Of a stretch of DNA of 17,754 nucleotides, positions 7,570 to 15,330 are shown piece by piece. Source of the DNA: Selenomonas sp. GTDB lineage: Bacteria; Bacillota; Negativicutes; Selenomonadales; Selenomonadaceae. The stretch is from the NCBI GenBank assembly GCA_015265235.1, contig JABZYJ010000025.1:1-17754 (forward strand), given 5' to 3'. Each line of letters starts with the position of its first letter. Positions within the stretch are counted from its first letter, which is position 1. The position numbers were made by a program, and so were the translations under genes. The notes under the pieces are model-generated. The model made no database searches. It worked only from the letters and a program-made list of their open reading frames with translations, and had not been told where the DNA came from.

Positions 7570-7620
7570 AAACCACCGGCGAATCGTTCATTATCGTTCA
7601 AACGAATTCACCAGCGGTTT
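7570..7620 (-). repeat. Long hairpin in the glgA-to-GH13/GH77 spacer
   Basis: On the minus strand the arm AAACCGCTGGTGAATTCGTT pairs with AACGATTCGCCGGTGGTTT around a loop of about 12 nt. There are about 19 pairs, three of them G-U, and one bulge. No T-run follows on either strand, so it is not a standard terminator. It occupies most of the 117-nt spacer, the longest within the operon, and ends about 32 nt before the next start codon. An RNA-processing or stability role, or control of the fusion gene, is possible. Confidence 0.55.
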
Positions 7621-7654
7621 TGTGGAAAAACTCTTACAAATCAGCTAAAATCTG

Positions 7655-9100
7655 TTATTTCTTTTTTTGAAGGCGCTCGTAGAGCTGCTTGTACTCCCCT
7701 GCCGAACGCGTCCAACTGAAGTCGCTCTTCATCGCTGTATAGACGAGCTGACGCCACTCACGCAGGTTCTCGTAGACGGAAAGCGCGCGTTTCACCGCAT
7801 ACATCATCTCATGCGCGTTGTACTCGTAGAAGAGGAAGCCGTTGCCCTTATCGGGGTCGGAACGATCGAACTGGACGACAGTATCCTTCAGACCGCCCGT
7901 CTCACGCACGACGGGGATCGAGCCATAGCGCATGGCGATGAGCTGTCCGAGCCCACATGGCTCGAAGGTTGACGGCATGAGGAAGATGTTCGAGCCAGCA
8001 TAGATACGCTGTGCCAGCTGATTCGAGAAGCGAATATTGACCGATGCCTTCGTCGGATGCCGCCACGCAAGCTCCTTGAACCACTCCTCATAGTCGTGTT
8101 CGCCCGTCCCGAGCAGGACGAACTGCATATTCTCGTGCTCAAGCATCTCGTCGATGATGCGCGTGATGAGATCGATGCCCTTGTTCGGCACAAGTCGCGT
8201 GATCATCGCCACAAGCGGGGTCCGGCGCGACTCGGCCAGCCCGAGCTCTCGCTGCAGGCGCACCTTGTTGTCGACCTTGCCCTCGGCAGCGCTCTTCACG
8301 TCATAGTTGACATAGATCTCCTTGTCCGTCTTCGGATCGTAGATCGTGTTGTTGATGCCGTTGACAATCCCGAAGAGATCCTTCTGACGCTTGCGCAGGA
8401 GTCCGTCGAGATGTTCACCGTAGTACTCGTACTGGATCTCCTCGGCGTAGGTCTTGCTGACGGTTGAGATATAGTCGGTGTAGATGAGCCCTGCCTTCAT
8501 GAAATTCACAGCATCGTAGAACTCAAAGTCCCCATTGTTAAAGTACTTCCAGTCGAGCCCGAGCACATCCGACATGACATTTTTCGGGAAGATGCCCTGA
8601 TACCGCAGATTGTGGATGGTAAAGAGCGTCTTGATCTTCGTATAGCGCGGATCATCCGGATGCTCCAGCTTGAGGAGGACGGGGATGAGCGCCGTGTGCC
8701 AGTCGTTGGCGTGGATGATGTCGGGCTGAAAGCCCAGCGCGGGAATGCAGTTGAGCACAGCACGGCTGAAGAAGGAGAACCGCTCCGCATCGTCGGGGTA
8801 GCCGTAATAGCCCTCGCGGTTAAAGTACTCCTCATTGTCCACGAAGTAGTAGGTCACGCCTTCATACTCGTAGGAGTCGATGCCGACAAATTTCTCACGC
8901 CATGCGACATAGAGTGTGCCGTCATAGATATGCTTCATCTTGCTGCGGATCTCCGGGTCGATCGCCCCGTACTTCGGCAGGATGACGCGGCAGTCCACGC
9001 CCGCCTTGACGAGGGCGGCAGGGAGCGATCCTGCCACGTCAGCGAGCCCGCCGGTTTTTACAAAGGGTACTGCTTCCGATGCTGCATATAGTACCTTCAT
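7655..9100 (-). CDS. glgA: Glycogen synthase (ADP-glucose type, GT5), 481 aa
   Basis: It transfers glucose from ADP-glucose to the non-reducing end of growing alpha-1,4-glucan in the cytoplasm. The N-terminal Rossmann domain has the ADP-binding KTGGLADV (K15) and HANDWHT (130-136). The C-terminal domain has TRLVPNKG (R302, K307 at the phosphate-binding position) and FEPCGLGQ (E380), then GSIPVVRETGGLKDTV. All hallmarks of GT5 are intact, and the length is the usual 475-485. The ATG at 9100 is preceded by AGGAGG at ideal spacing. It lies 89 nt downstream of glgB and upstream of the GH13-GH77 fusion in the same operon. Confidence 0.97.
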   Translation of the reverse strand: MKVLYAASEAVPFVKTGGLADVAGSLPAALVKAGVDCRVILPKYGAIDPEIRSKMKHIYDGTLYVAWREKFVGIDSYEYEGVTYYFVDNEEYFNREGYYGYPDDAERFSFFSRAVLNCIPALGFQPDIIHANDWHTALIPVLLKLEHPDDPRYTKIKTLFTIHNLRYQGIFPKNVMSDVLGLDWKYFNNGDFEFYDAVNFMKAGLIYTDYISTVSKTYAEEIQYEYYGEHLDGLLRKRQKDLFGIVNGINNTIYDPKTDKEIYVNYDVKSAAEGKVDNKVRLQRELGLAESRRTPLVAMITRLVPNKGIDLITRIIDEMLEHENMQFVLLGTGEHDYEEWFKELAWRHPTKASVNIRFSNQLAQRIYAGSNIFLMPSTFEPCGLGQLIAMRYGSIPVVRETGGLKDTVVQFDRSDPDKGNGFLFYEYNAHEMMYAVKRALSVYENLREWRQLVYTAMKSDFSWTRSAGEYKQLYERLQKKK

Positions 9101-9189
9101 CCCAATATCCTCCTTCTCATGTGGCCGGTGCCGTAATCATCCGACCGTTTCTTCTATCCCCGCCTGTGTTCGGTGCAGAGGTATGCGGG

Positions 9190-11586
9190 TTATACCTTGG
9201 CAGCGCGTGCCTTCTTCGGCGCGGACTCCGTATCCTGCACCGTCTTGCGCGCGGTCTTCTTGGCGGCGGTCATGCCCGTTTTCTTCTTGCCCGTTTCGGT
9301 GTCCTTCACCGCCGTTTTTACCCCGCGTGCGGATGCGGTCTTCTTCACGGTCTGCACCGCGTCCTCATTCTTTTTCGCCGTCGTACGCTTTGTCGCTGTG
9401 CGCTTCTTGGGTGCAGCCTCGGTCTCCGCCGCAGCAGTTGCCGTCTTGGCGGCAGTCGTGCGCTTTTTCGGCGCAGCAGATGAGGTCTTCGTCGTCGTGT
9501 GTCGCTTGGGTGCTGCCTTTGCCTCAGCCTCGGAGGCGTCCTTCTTGGCGGCAGCTTTTTTCGGCGCAGCCTTCTTCCCGGCCACCTTTTTCTTGTCCAC
9601 CGTCTCCGTGCCGCGTCCGCCGGCACGCCGACGTTCCGCGACGACATCGGTCTTGACCGTCTCACTGATCGGCGTTCCTGCCCCGCTCTGTCCCTTCAGA
9701 CGATAGAACACCGTCGCAAGCGGCGGAACAGTGATGACGATGGACTGGTCGCGCCCGTGGAACGGATAATCCTCGCTGGTGATATCACCCGCATTGACGA
9801 CACCGCTCCCGCCAAACTCCTCCAGATCGGAGTTGAACACCTCGACGTAGGTCCCCTTCGTCGGCACCCCGATGCGGTAGCCGTGGCGCACCTCGGGGGT
9901 AAAGTTATGGACGCAGACGAGGAAATCGCTGCGCTCCTCGGCGCGCCGCACGAGGGCGACGACGCTGTTCTCATTGTCGTTGCAGTCGATCCACTGGAAG
10001 CCGTTCCAGTCGAAATCAACCTGCCAGAGTGCCTTGTTATCGACGTAGAATTTGTTCAGTGCCTTGGAGTATGCGAGCATCTTCGTATGCATCGGGTACT
10101 GCTCGACGAGATGCCAGTCAAGACTGTCGTCGAAGTTCCACTCGATGAACTGCCCGTACTCACCGCCCATGAAGAGCAGCTTCTTGCCGGGATGCGCCAT
10201 CCAATAGCCGAAGAAGCCGCGCAGCCCCGCGAATTTCTGCCAGTAGTCACCCGGCATTTTGCTGATGAGCGAGCACTTGCCATGCACGACCTCATCATGC
10301 GAGAGCGGCAGGACGAAGTTCTCGGAGAATGCGTACATGAGCGAGAAGGTGAGTTTGTCCTGATTCCACTTGCGGTAGATTGGGTCGAGGCTCACGTAGT
10401 CGAGCATGTCGTTCATCCAGCCCATGTTCCACTTGTAGTTGAACCCCATGCCGCCCATGTAGACTGGCTTGGAGATCAGCGGCCACGAGGTGGACTCCTC
10501 AGCGATCATGAGTGCCTGCGGATGATACTTGAAGATCGTCTCGTTGAGTTTCTTCAGGAACTCCATCGCCTCGAGATTGCCCGTGTCGCCGTATTTGTTT
10601 GGCTGCCACTCGCCATCCTTGCGTCCGTAGTTGAGGTAAAGCATATTCGCGACCGCGTCGATGCGCAGGCCGTCGATGTGGAACTCCTCAAACCAGAACA
10701 GAGCGTTCGAGATGAGGAAGCTCTGCACCTCCGTGCGGCCATAGTCAAAATTGGTCGTGCCCCACTCCCAGTTCTCCGCGCGCTGCTCATTGTCGGACTC
10801 GTAGAGATTCTTTCCGTCAAAATGGCGCAGTCCCTGCTCATCCTTGCAGAAGTGCCCCGGCACCCAGTCCATGATGATGCCGATGCCATTCGCATGGGCG
10901 GTATCGACGAGGTAGCGGAAATCGTCGGGCGTGCCGTAGCGGCTCGTCACAGCGAAGTAGCCCGTCGCCTGATACCCCCATGACCCATCGTAGGGGTGCT
11001 CGCAGAGCGGCATGAACTCAATGTGGGTATAGTGCATCTCCTTGACATAGCTGATGAGTTGATCCGCCATATCGCGGTAGGAGAGATACTCACCGTCCAA
11101 CGTGCGCCGCCACGAGCCCGCGTGCACCTCGTACGTGAGCATGGGACGTTCGTAGGAGGACTCGTGTGCCTTCTTTTCCTGCCACGCCGCGTCCTTCCAC
11201 TCATAGTGGTTCATATCATAGGTACGGGATGCGGTCTGCGGTTTTTTCTCCGCATAGACCCCGTAGGGATCCGCCTTCATAATGCGCGGTCCGCCCCATT
11301 GCGGCTCGATGGCGTACTTGTAGATCTCACCCTCGCCGAGTCCCTCGACGAAGGTCTCCCAGATCTCACCGTCTCTGACACGCTGCATGGGCTGCGCATT
11401 GGCGTCCCAGTCGTTGAATCCGCCGACAACACTGACGGACTTTGCATTCGGCGCCCACACGGTAAAACGGACACCGCGTTTGCCGTCCCGTTCGATAAAG
11501 TGCGCGCCCAGCATTTCCTGTGCGTGATAATTCGTCCCCTGATGAAAGAGATAAAGATCAAACTCACTAAGTGCCGACGTCTTCAT
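9190..11586 (-). CDS. glgB: 1,4-alpha-glucan branching enzyme with a long lysine-rich C-terminal tail, 798 aa
   Basis: It cuts alpha-1,4 chains and re-attaches them by alpha-1,6 bonds, creating glycogen branches. Residues about 25-120 form a CBM48-type module (GVRFTVWAPNAKSVSVVGGF). The GH13 barrel has the nucleophile D310 in GLRIDAVANMLY, acid E363 in MIAEEST and D431 in SHDEVVHGK. The C-terminal beta domain ends at TVFYRLK near 631, so the enzyme core is complete at ordinary length. A tail of about 167 residues follows, rich in Lys, Ala, Thr and Pro and not part of known GlgB domains (listed separately). The ATG at 11586 follows GGAGGGGTTTT. It sits 32 nt downstream of glgP. The frame runs cleanly from core to tail with no sign of a frameshift. 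Confidence 0.96.
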   Translation of the reverse strand: MKTSALSEFDLYLFHQGTNYHAQEMLGAHFIERDGKRGVRFTVWAPNAKSVSVVGGFNDWDANAQPMQRVRDGEIWETFVEGLGEGEIYKYAIEPQWGGPRIMKADPYGVYAEKKPQTASRTYDMNHYEWKDAAWQEKKAHESSYERPMLTYEVHAGSWRRTLDGEYLSYRDMADQLISYVKEMHYTHIEFMPLCEHPYDGSWGYQATGYFAVTSRYGTPDDFRYLVDTAHANGIGIIMDWVPGHFCKDEQGLRHFDGKNLYESDNEQRAENWEWGTTNFDYGRTEVQSFLISNALFWFEEFHIDGLRIDAVANMLYLNYGRKDGEWQPNKYGDTGNLEAMEFLKKLNETIFKYHPQALMIAEESTSWPLISKPVYMGGMGFNYKWNMGWMNDMLDYVSLDPIYRKWNQDKLTFSLMYAFSENFVLPLSHDEVVHGKCSLISKMPGDYWQKFAGLRGFFGYWMAHPGKKLLFMGGEYGQFIEWNFDDSLDWHLVEQYPMHTKMLAYSKALNKFYVDNKALWQVDFDWNGFQWIDCNDNENSVVALVRRAEERSDFLVCVHNFTPEVRHGYRIGVPTKGTYVEVFNSDLEEFGGSGVVNAGDITSEDYPFHGRDQSIVITVPPLATVFYRLKGQSGAGTPISETVKTDVVAERRRAGGRGTETVDKKKVAGKKAAPKKAAAKKDASEAEAKAAPKRHTTTKTSSAAPKKRTTAAKTATAAAETEAAPKKRTATKRTTAKKNEDAVQTVKKTASARGVKTAVKDTETGKKKTGMTAAKKTARKTVQDTESAPKKARAAKV
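9193..9693 (-). other. Histone H1-like basic tail of GlgB (residues 632-798)
   Basis: By my count 34 of 167 residues are lysine, with several arginines and many alanines, threonines and prolines. The unit (A/S)APKK or AAPKR recurs: AAPKKAAAKK, AAPKRHTTTK, AAPKKRTTAAK, AAPKKRTATK, SAPKKARAAK. Hydrophobic residues are nearly absent, so the tail should be disordered and strongly positive. Similar composition is known in eukaryotic H1 tails, chlamydial HctB, Bordetella BpH1 and Pseudomonas AlgP, which bind DNA or are thought to. Interspersed acidic residues (ASEAEAK, ETEA, NEDA) make it less uniform than those. The start of the tail is set by the end of the beta domain. The function is unknown. 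Confidence 0.85.
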
Positions 11587-11618
11587 AAAACCCCTCCTAT
11601 TTGCCCCCGAATACGCTG

Positions 11619-14081
11619 TTAGGAGATGATCAAAGGCTTGATGTCCCAGATATCCCGTGCGTATTCATCAATCGTGCGGTCAGACGAGAAGCGACCGGAG
11701 TACGCGACGTTCATCGCCGCCGTACGTGCCCAGCTCTCCTTATCAAGGAACCGCTTCATCACCTCAACGCGTGCTTCATCGTACGCGTTGAAGTCCTTCA
11801 AAATAAAGAATTCATCGTTCGCGTGCAGGAGATAATCATACAACGAACGGAAATCTCCATAGGTGCCGTCGATGAGCTGCCCCATCACATTGCGCACCTT
11901 TTCATTGGTATGGTACTCATCCCACGCCGAGTAGGTACCATTCGCGTAGTAGTCCATGACCTCCTCGGCGCGCAGCCCGAAGATGACGCAGTGCTCATCG
12001 CCGACTGCCTCGCGGATCTCAACATTGGCTCCGTCCAGCGTGCCGAGGGTAATGGCACCGTTCATCATGAACTTCATGTTGCCTGTGCCCGACGCCTCCT
12101 TCGACGCCGTCGAGATCTGCTCGCTGACGTCCGCCGCCGGATAGACCAGCTCGCCGATGGAGACACCAAAGTTCTCGATGAAGATCACCTTCATCATGTC
12201 GTTGAGTGAACGATCCTTGTTGATGCGGTCGGCAACGGCATTGATGAGACGAATCGTCTCCTTTGCGATGTAGTAGCCCGGTGCTGCCTTTCCGCCAAAG
12301 AAGTAGGTCACAGGCAGCGTGAGATAGTTTTTATCCTGCTTTGCACGCTGGTAGCGATACATGATGTGCAGGATATTCATCAGCTGGCGCTTGTAGGAGT
12401 GGATGCGCTTCACCTGAATGTCAAACATGGAGTCCGGGTTCAGGCGCACGCCGTTGTGCGCCTCAATGTAGCGTGCCAGCCCCTCACGGCGCAGATGCTT
12501 GATCTCCATCAGACGCTTGCGGAAATGCGCATCCTCGACGAATGGATGCAGTCCGTCCATCTGCTCCGGGTGGCGATGCCATACGCGCGAGCCAAGCGAC
12601 TCGTCGATCAGAGCAGTCAGCTCGGGGTTTGCCCCCATCAGCCAGCGGCGGTGCGTGATGCCGTTCGTCTTGTTGTTGAACTTGCGCGGCGTGTACTCGT
12701 AGAAGTCATGCAGCGTCGTCGACTTGAGGATATCCGTGTGGATTTTCGCCACACCGTTGACGCTGTGCCCGCCGACAATGGAGAGTCGTGCCATGTGCAC
12801 GACACCGTCTTGGATGATGGAGAGGGCGCGGACCTTCTCCTCGTCGCCCGGATAGTGGCGGCGCACCTCCTCAAGGTGGCGACGGTTGATCTCGTCGATG
12901 ATCATGTAGATGCGCGGGAGCAACGGACGGAACATATCGACGCTCCACGTCTCAAGCGCCTCGGGCATGATTGTGTGGTTCGTATAGGCGATGGTGTCGC
13001 GCGTAATCGCCCACGCATCCTCCCAGGTCAGCTCCTCCTCATCGACCAGCACACGCATCAGCTCCGCCACGCAGAGTGCGGGATGCGTATCGTTGATGTG
13101 GATGCCGATCTTTCTGCCGAAGTCGTAGATGCTCATGCCTGTCTTCTTGTAGTGACGGACAATGCTCTGCACGCCTGCCGAGACGAAGAAATACTCCTGA
13201 ATGAGGCGCATCCGTCGTCCCTCGAACGTGCTGTCGTCGGGGTAGAGATAGCGCGTGATCGACTCGACAAAGTCGCGGTATTGATTGCGTTGGTGGATCT
13301 GCTCCTGGGTCAATGTCACGTAGTCGGAGAAGTCGCGATTGACCTCGGCGTTCCACATGCGCAGCGTGTTCACCGTCGCATCGTGGTAGCCGACGATCGG
13401 CACATCGTACGGTACCGCCATGACGATCATCGGGTCTTCATGGACAAGCTCCAGCTTGCCGTCCACCTCACGCATATAGGCATTACCGTAGAACTTCACA
13501 TCGACAGATTTGTCCGGCTTGCGGTACTCCCATACGAAGCCGTCGCGCAGCCAGTTGTCAGGCAGCTCCACCTGATTGCCGTCGACGATCTTCTGCTCGA
13601 AGAGTCCGTACTGATAGCGAATGGTGCAGCCATGCCCCGGGTAACGGTGTGCAGCGAGCGAGTCGATGAAGCAGGCGGCGAGGCGGCCGAGGCCGCCGTT
13701 GCCGAGCCCCGCATCCGGCTCTTCCTTGTAGGCATCCGAGAGCTTCAAATTGAACTCCTGCAGAACCTCCTTCATCGCCTCCTCAATGCCGAGGTTGATG
13801 AGATTGGAGCGCAGGAGCCGACCGAGCAGAAACTCAACGGAAAAATAGTAGATCTGCTTGACGCACTTCTGCGTGTACTGCCGATTCGTCTTGATCCAGT
13901 TGTCCGAAATGGACTGCTTCGCCGTCGTCGCAATCGTCTTGTAGATTTCGGCTTCGGTCAGCTCGTCGAGACCCCGCCCAAAGAGAACGTGCGCCGTTGT
14001 GATAAAGCGGCTCTTCAGGATCTTCTTCATCGTTTCGTAAGACTTCCCTGCGGGTCTTACCATCTTTTCCTTATGTGCCAA
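11619..14081 (-). CDS. glgP: Glycogen/maltodextrin phosphorylase (GT35), 820 aa
   Basis: It releases glucose-1-phosphate from non-reducing ends of glycogen, with pyridoxal phosphate as cofactor. The PLP attachment motif EASGTGNMKFMMNGA is present, with the lysine at about residue 670. So are EPDAGLGNGGLGRLAACF near 122-138, HINDTHPAL, and VKRIHSYKRQLMN. The length of about 820 is usual for the family. Start choice: SD AAGGAG lies 8 nt before a TTG at 14081-14079 (MAHKEKMVRP). A GTG three codons earlier (14090) lies almost on the SD, and an ATG at 14063 has poor spacing, so TTG is preferred. It sits between glgD and glgB. The 116-nt spacer before it carries two hairpins that could set its expression relative to glgCD. 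Confidence 0.95.
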   Translation of the reverse strand: MAHKEKMVRPAGKSYETMKKILKSRFITTAHVLFGRGLDELTEAEIYKTIATTAKQSISDNWIKTNRQYTQKCVKQIYYFSVEFLLGRLLRSNLINLGIEEAMKEVLQEFNLKLSDAYKEEPDAGLGNGGLGRLAACFIDSLAAHRYPGHGCTIRYQYGLFEQKIVDGNQVELPDNWLRDGFVWEYRKPDKSVDVKFYGNAYMREVDGKLELVHEDPMIVMAVPYDVPIVGYHDATVNTLRMWNAEVNRDFSDYVTLTQEQIHQRNQYRDFVESITRYLYPDDSTFEGRRMRLIQEYFFVSAGVQSIVRHYKKTGMSIYDFGRKIGIHINDTHPALCVAELMRVLVDEEELTWEDAWAITRDTIAYTNHTIMPEALETWSVDMFRPLLPRIYMIIDEINRRHLEEVRRHYPGDEEKVRALSIIQDGVVHMARLSIVGGHSVNGVAKIHTDILKSTTLHDFYEYTPRKFNNKTNGITHRRWLMGANPELTALIDESLGSRVWHRHPEQMDGLHPFVEDAHFRKRLMEIKHLRREGLARYIEAHNGVRLNPDSMFDIQVKRIHSYKRQLMNILHIMYRYQRAKQDKNYLTLPVTYFFGGKAAPGYYIAKETIRLINAVADRINKDRSLNDMMKVIFIENFGVSIGELVYPAADVSEQISTASKEASGTGNMKFMMNGAITLGTLDGANVEIREAVGDEHCVIFGLRAEEVMDYYANGTYSAWDEYHTNEKVRNVMGQLIDGTYGDFRSLYDYLLHANDEFFILKDFNAYDEARVEVMKRFLDKESWARTAAMNVAYSGRFSSDRTIDEYARDIWDIKPLIIS

Positions 14082-14128
14082 AACGTCCACTCCTTTTCCA
14101 AAGCCCCGAGAGTTCCCTTATTCCGCTT

Positions 14129-14143
14129 CCTGCCGAAGGCAGG
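14129..14143 (-). repeat. Short GC-rich hairpin upstream of glgP
   Basis: CCTGCC and GGCAGG separated by three bases form a compact 6-bp stem in the glgD-glgP spacer. It lies about 50 nt before the glgP start. No T-run follows. Confidence 0.5.
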
Positions 14144-14160
14144 CATCCCCAAAAGCAAAC

Positions 14161-14182
14161 CAGAAGCCGCAAGCGGCTTCTG
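14161..14182 (-). terminator. Possible attenuating terminator between glgD and glgP
   Basis: CAGAAGCCGC and GCGGCTTCTG around a two-base centre give a perfect stem of 8-9 pairs, 15 bases beyond the glgD stop. On the minus strand GTTTGCTTTT follows, an interrupted T-rich stretch. This would be a weak terminator that lets part of transcription pass into glgP-glgB-glgA. Confidence 0.5.
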
Positions 14183-14197
14183 ACAAATCCTATACGC

Positions 14198-15304
14198 CTA
14201 TATCGTCGCATTCTTGCGTATCACGAGCGGGTATTCCATGGCTCCCTTCAACCACTTGTCCGCCGTGATGACGACATTCTTATCGCAGATGACGTTCTCG
14301 ACGAGCGCACCATTCTGGATGTCGCATTTCTGCATGATGATCGAGTTGCGGATCTTCACCCCGCGCCCGACGGTCACACCGCGAAACAGGATGCTGTTCT
14401 CCACCTCGCCGCGTATGACGCAGCCATTTGCAATGAGAGAGTTCTCCACCTTCGCCGTGTCCTTGTACTGGACGGGGATGCCGTCCTTGATCTTCGTATA
14501 GATCGGGCGCTCGCCCATAAAGAGCTCCTCCCAGACTGACGGATCGAGGATCTCCATGTTCGCACGATAGTACGTGGACATCGAGTCCACATGTGCCATA
14601 TAACCGCCGTGGGCGTAGGCAAACATCGTGTAGTTCGCAGCGCGACGGATGATGCCATCGAGCAGGAACCTCTGCCCGCCATGCTCGTAGGCATAGCGGA
14701 CGCACTCGACAAAGACGTCCTTCTCCATCAGGTAGACGCCCATGGAGACCTTCATCCCCTCGTAGGCGACAGGCTTTTCCGTAATATCGAGAATGAGCCC
14801 GTTCTCCGCCGTCTCAATGACCACATTGCTGCCCGTGTTCTCATCCTCGGTCGTATGCGAGACGAGCGTGATATCCGCGCCCGTGTTCTGATGGAAGCGC
14901 AGCACCTCGTCAAAGTCTACATTGTAGACAAAACTGCCGTTTGCGAGCAGAATATAGTCTGCCGAGGCATGCTCGATAAAGTCGAGGTTATGATAGAAAT
15001 TCTTGAGATCGCCCTTCCGCTGCTGCGTATCATCAGGCACGGCAGGAAGGTAGAAGAGCCCATCGTGGCGGCGTGCCAGATCCCAATCCTTACCGGAACG
15101 CAGATGATCGAGGACAGAGCGCGGCTCATCGGGGAGCATCACGCCCACCTTGCGTATGCCGGAATTGACCATGCTCGACAGGGCAAAGTCAATCAGGCGG
15201 TACCGTCCGGCAAAGGGAATGGATTCCACCGCACGGCGGTCGGCAAGCTCACGAATCAGCGAGCCGTCCTCCTGCAGATTGATCAATCCCATGATAGTGT
15301 TCAT
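14198..15304 (-). CDS. glgD: GlgD, non-catalytic partner subunit of glucose-1-phosphate adenylyltransferase, 368 aa
   Basis: It has the same fold as GlgC but a decayed active site. Where GlgC has GGQGSRLG, this protein has INLQEDGSLIREL. Where GlgC has the catalytic aspartate in LSGDHIY, it has LANGSFVY, with Ser124 at the aspartate position. The fold-defining FAGRYRLIDFALSSMVNSG is kept, and the C-terminal part has left-handed beta-helix repeats (ILFRGVTVGRGVKIRNSIIM). Known for Bacillota: GlgD pairs with GlgC and raises its activity or alters its regulation. The ATG at 15304 follows GGAAAGGTGA. It lies 26 nt downstream of glgC, as expected for a co-translated pair. Confidence 0.95.
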   Translation of the reverse strand: MNTIMGLINLQEDGSLIRELADRRAVESIPFAGRYRLIDFALSSMVNSGIRKVGVMLPDEPRSVLDHLRSGKDWDLARRHDGLFYLPAVPDDTQQRKGDLKNFYHNLDFIEHASADYILLANGSFVYNVDFDEVLRFHQNTGADITLVSHTTEDENTGSNVVIETAENGLILDITEKPVAYEGMKVSMGVYLMEKDVFVECVRYAYEHGGQRFLLDGIIRRAANYTMFAYAHGGYMAHVDSMSTYYRANMEILDPSVWEELFMGERPIYTKIKDGIPVQYKDTAKVENSLIANGCVIRGEVENSILFRGVTVGRGVKIRNSIIMQKCDIQNGALVENVICDKNVVITADKWLKGAMEYPLVIRKNATI

Positions 15305-15330
15305 CGTCTCACCTTTCCATTCACAGCAGC

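Noticed and set aside
7560..7628. Two DnaA-box-like 9-mers (TTATACACA and, on the other strand, TTTTCCACA) flanking the glgA-downstream hairpin
   Set aside because: Only two loose matches, within an operon and away from dnaA/dnaN or any AT-rich unwinding region. Most likely chance.
5543..7648. Plus-strand open frame of 701 codons opposite the GH13-GH77 gene
   Set aside because: It is a mirror of a well-supported gene in GC-rich DNA. The product is Arg/Val/His-rich without recognisable domains and has no ribosome site.
9173..9706. Plus-strand frame of Ala/Phe/Val-rich protein resembling a membrane protein
   Set aside because: It is the exact reverse complement of the lysine-rich GlgB tail; Lys codons read backward give Phe and Leu. 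The GlgB frame is continuous with a conserved enzyme.
12366..14183. Plus-strand open frame of 605 codons opposite glgP
   Set aside because: Same reason: it mirrors glgP, with biased composition and no family resemblance. The plus-strand frames at 4067-5527, 9499-10983 and 2863-3963 fall for the same reason.
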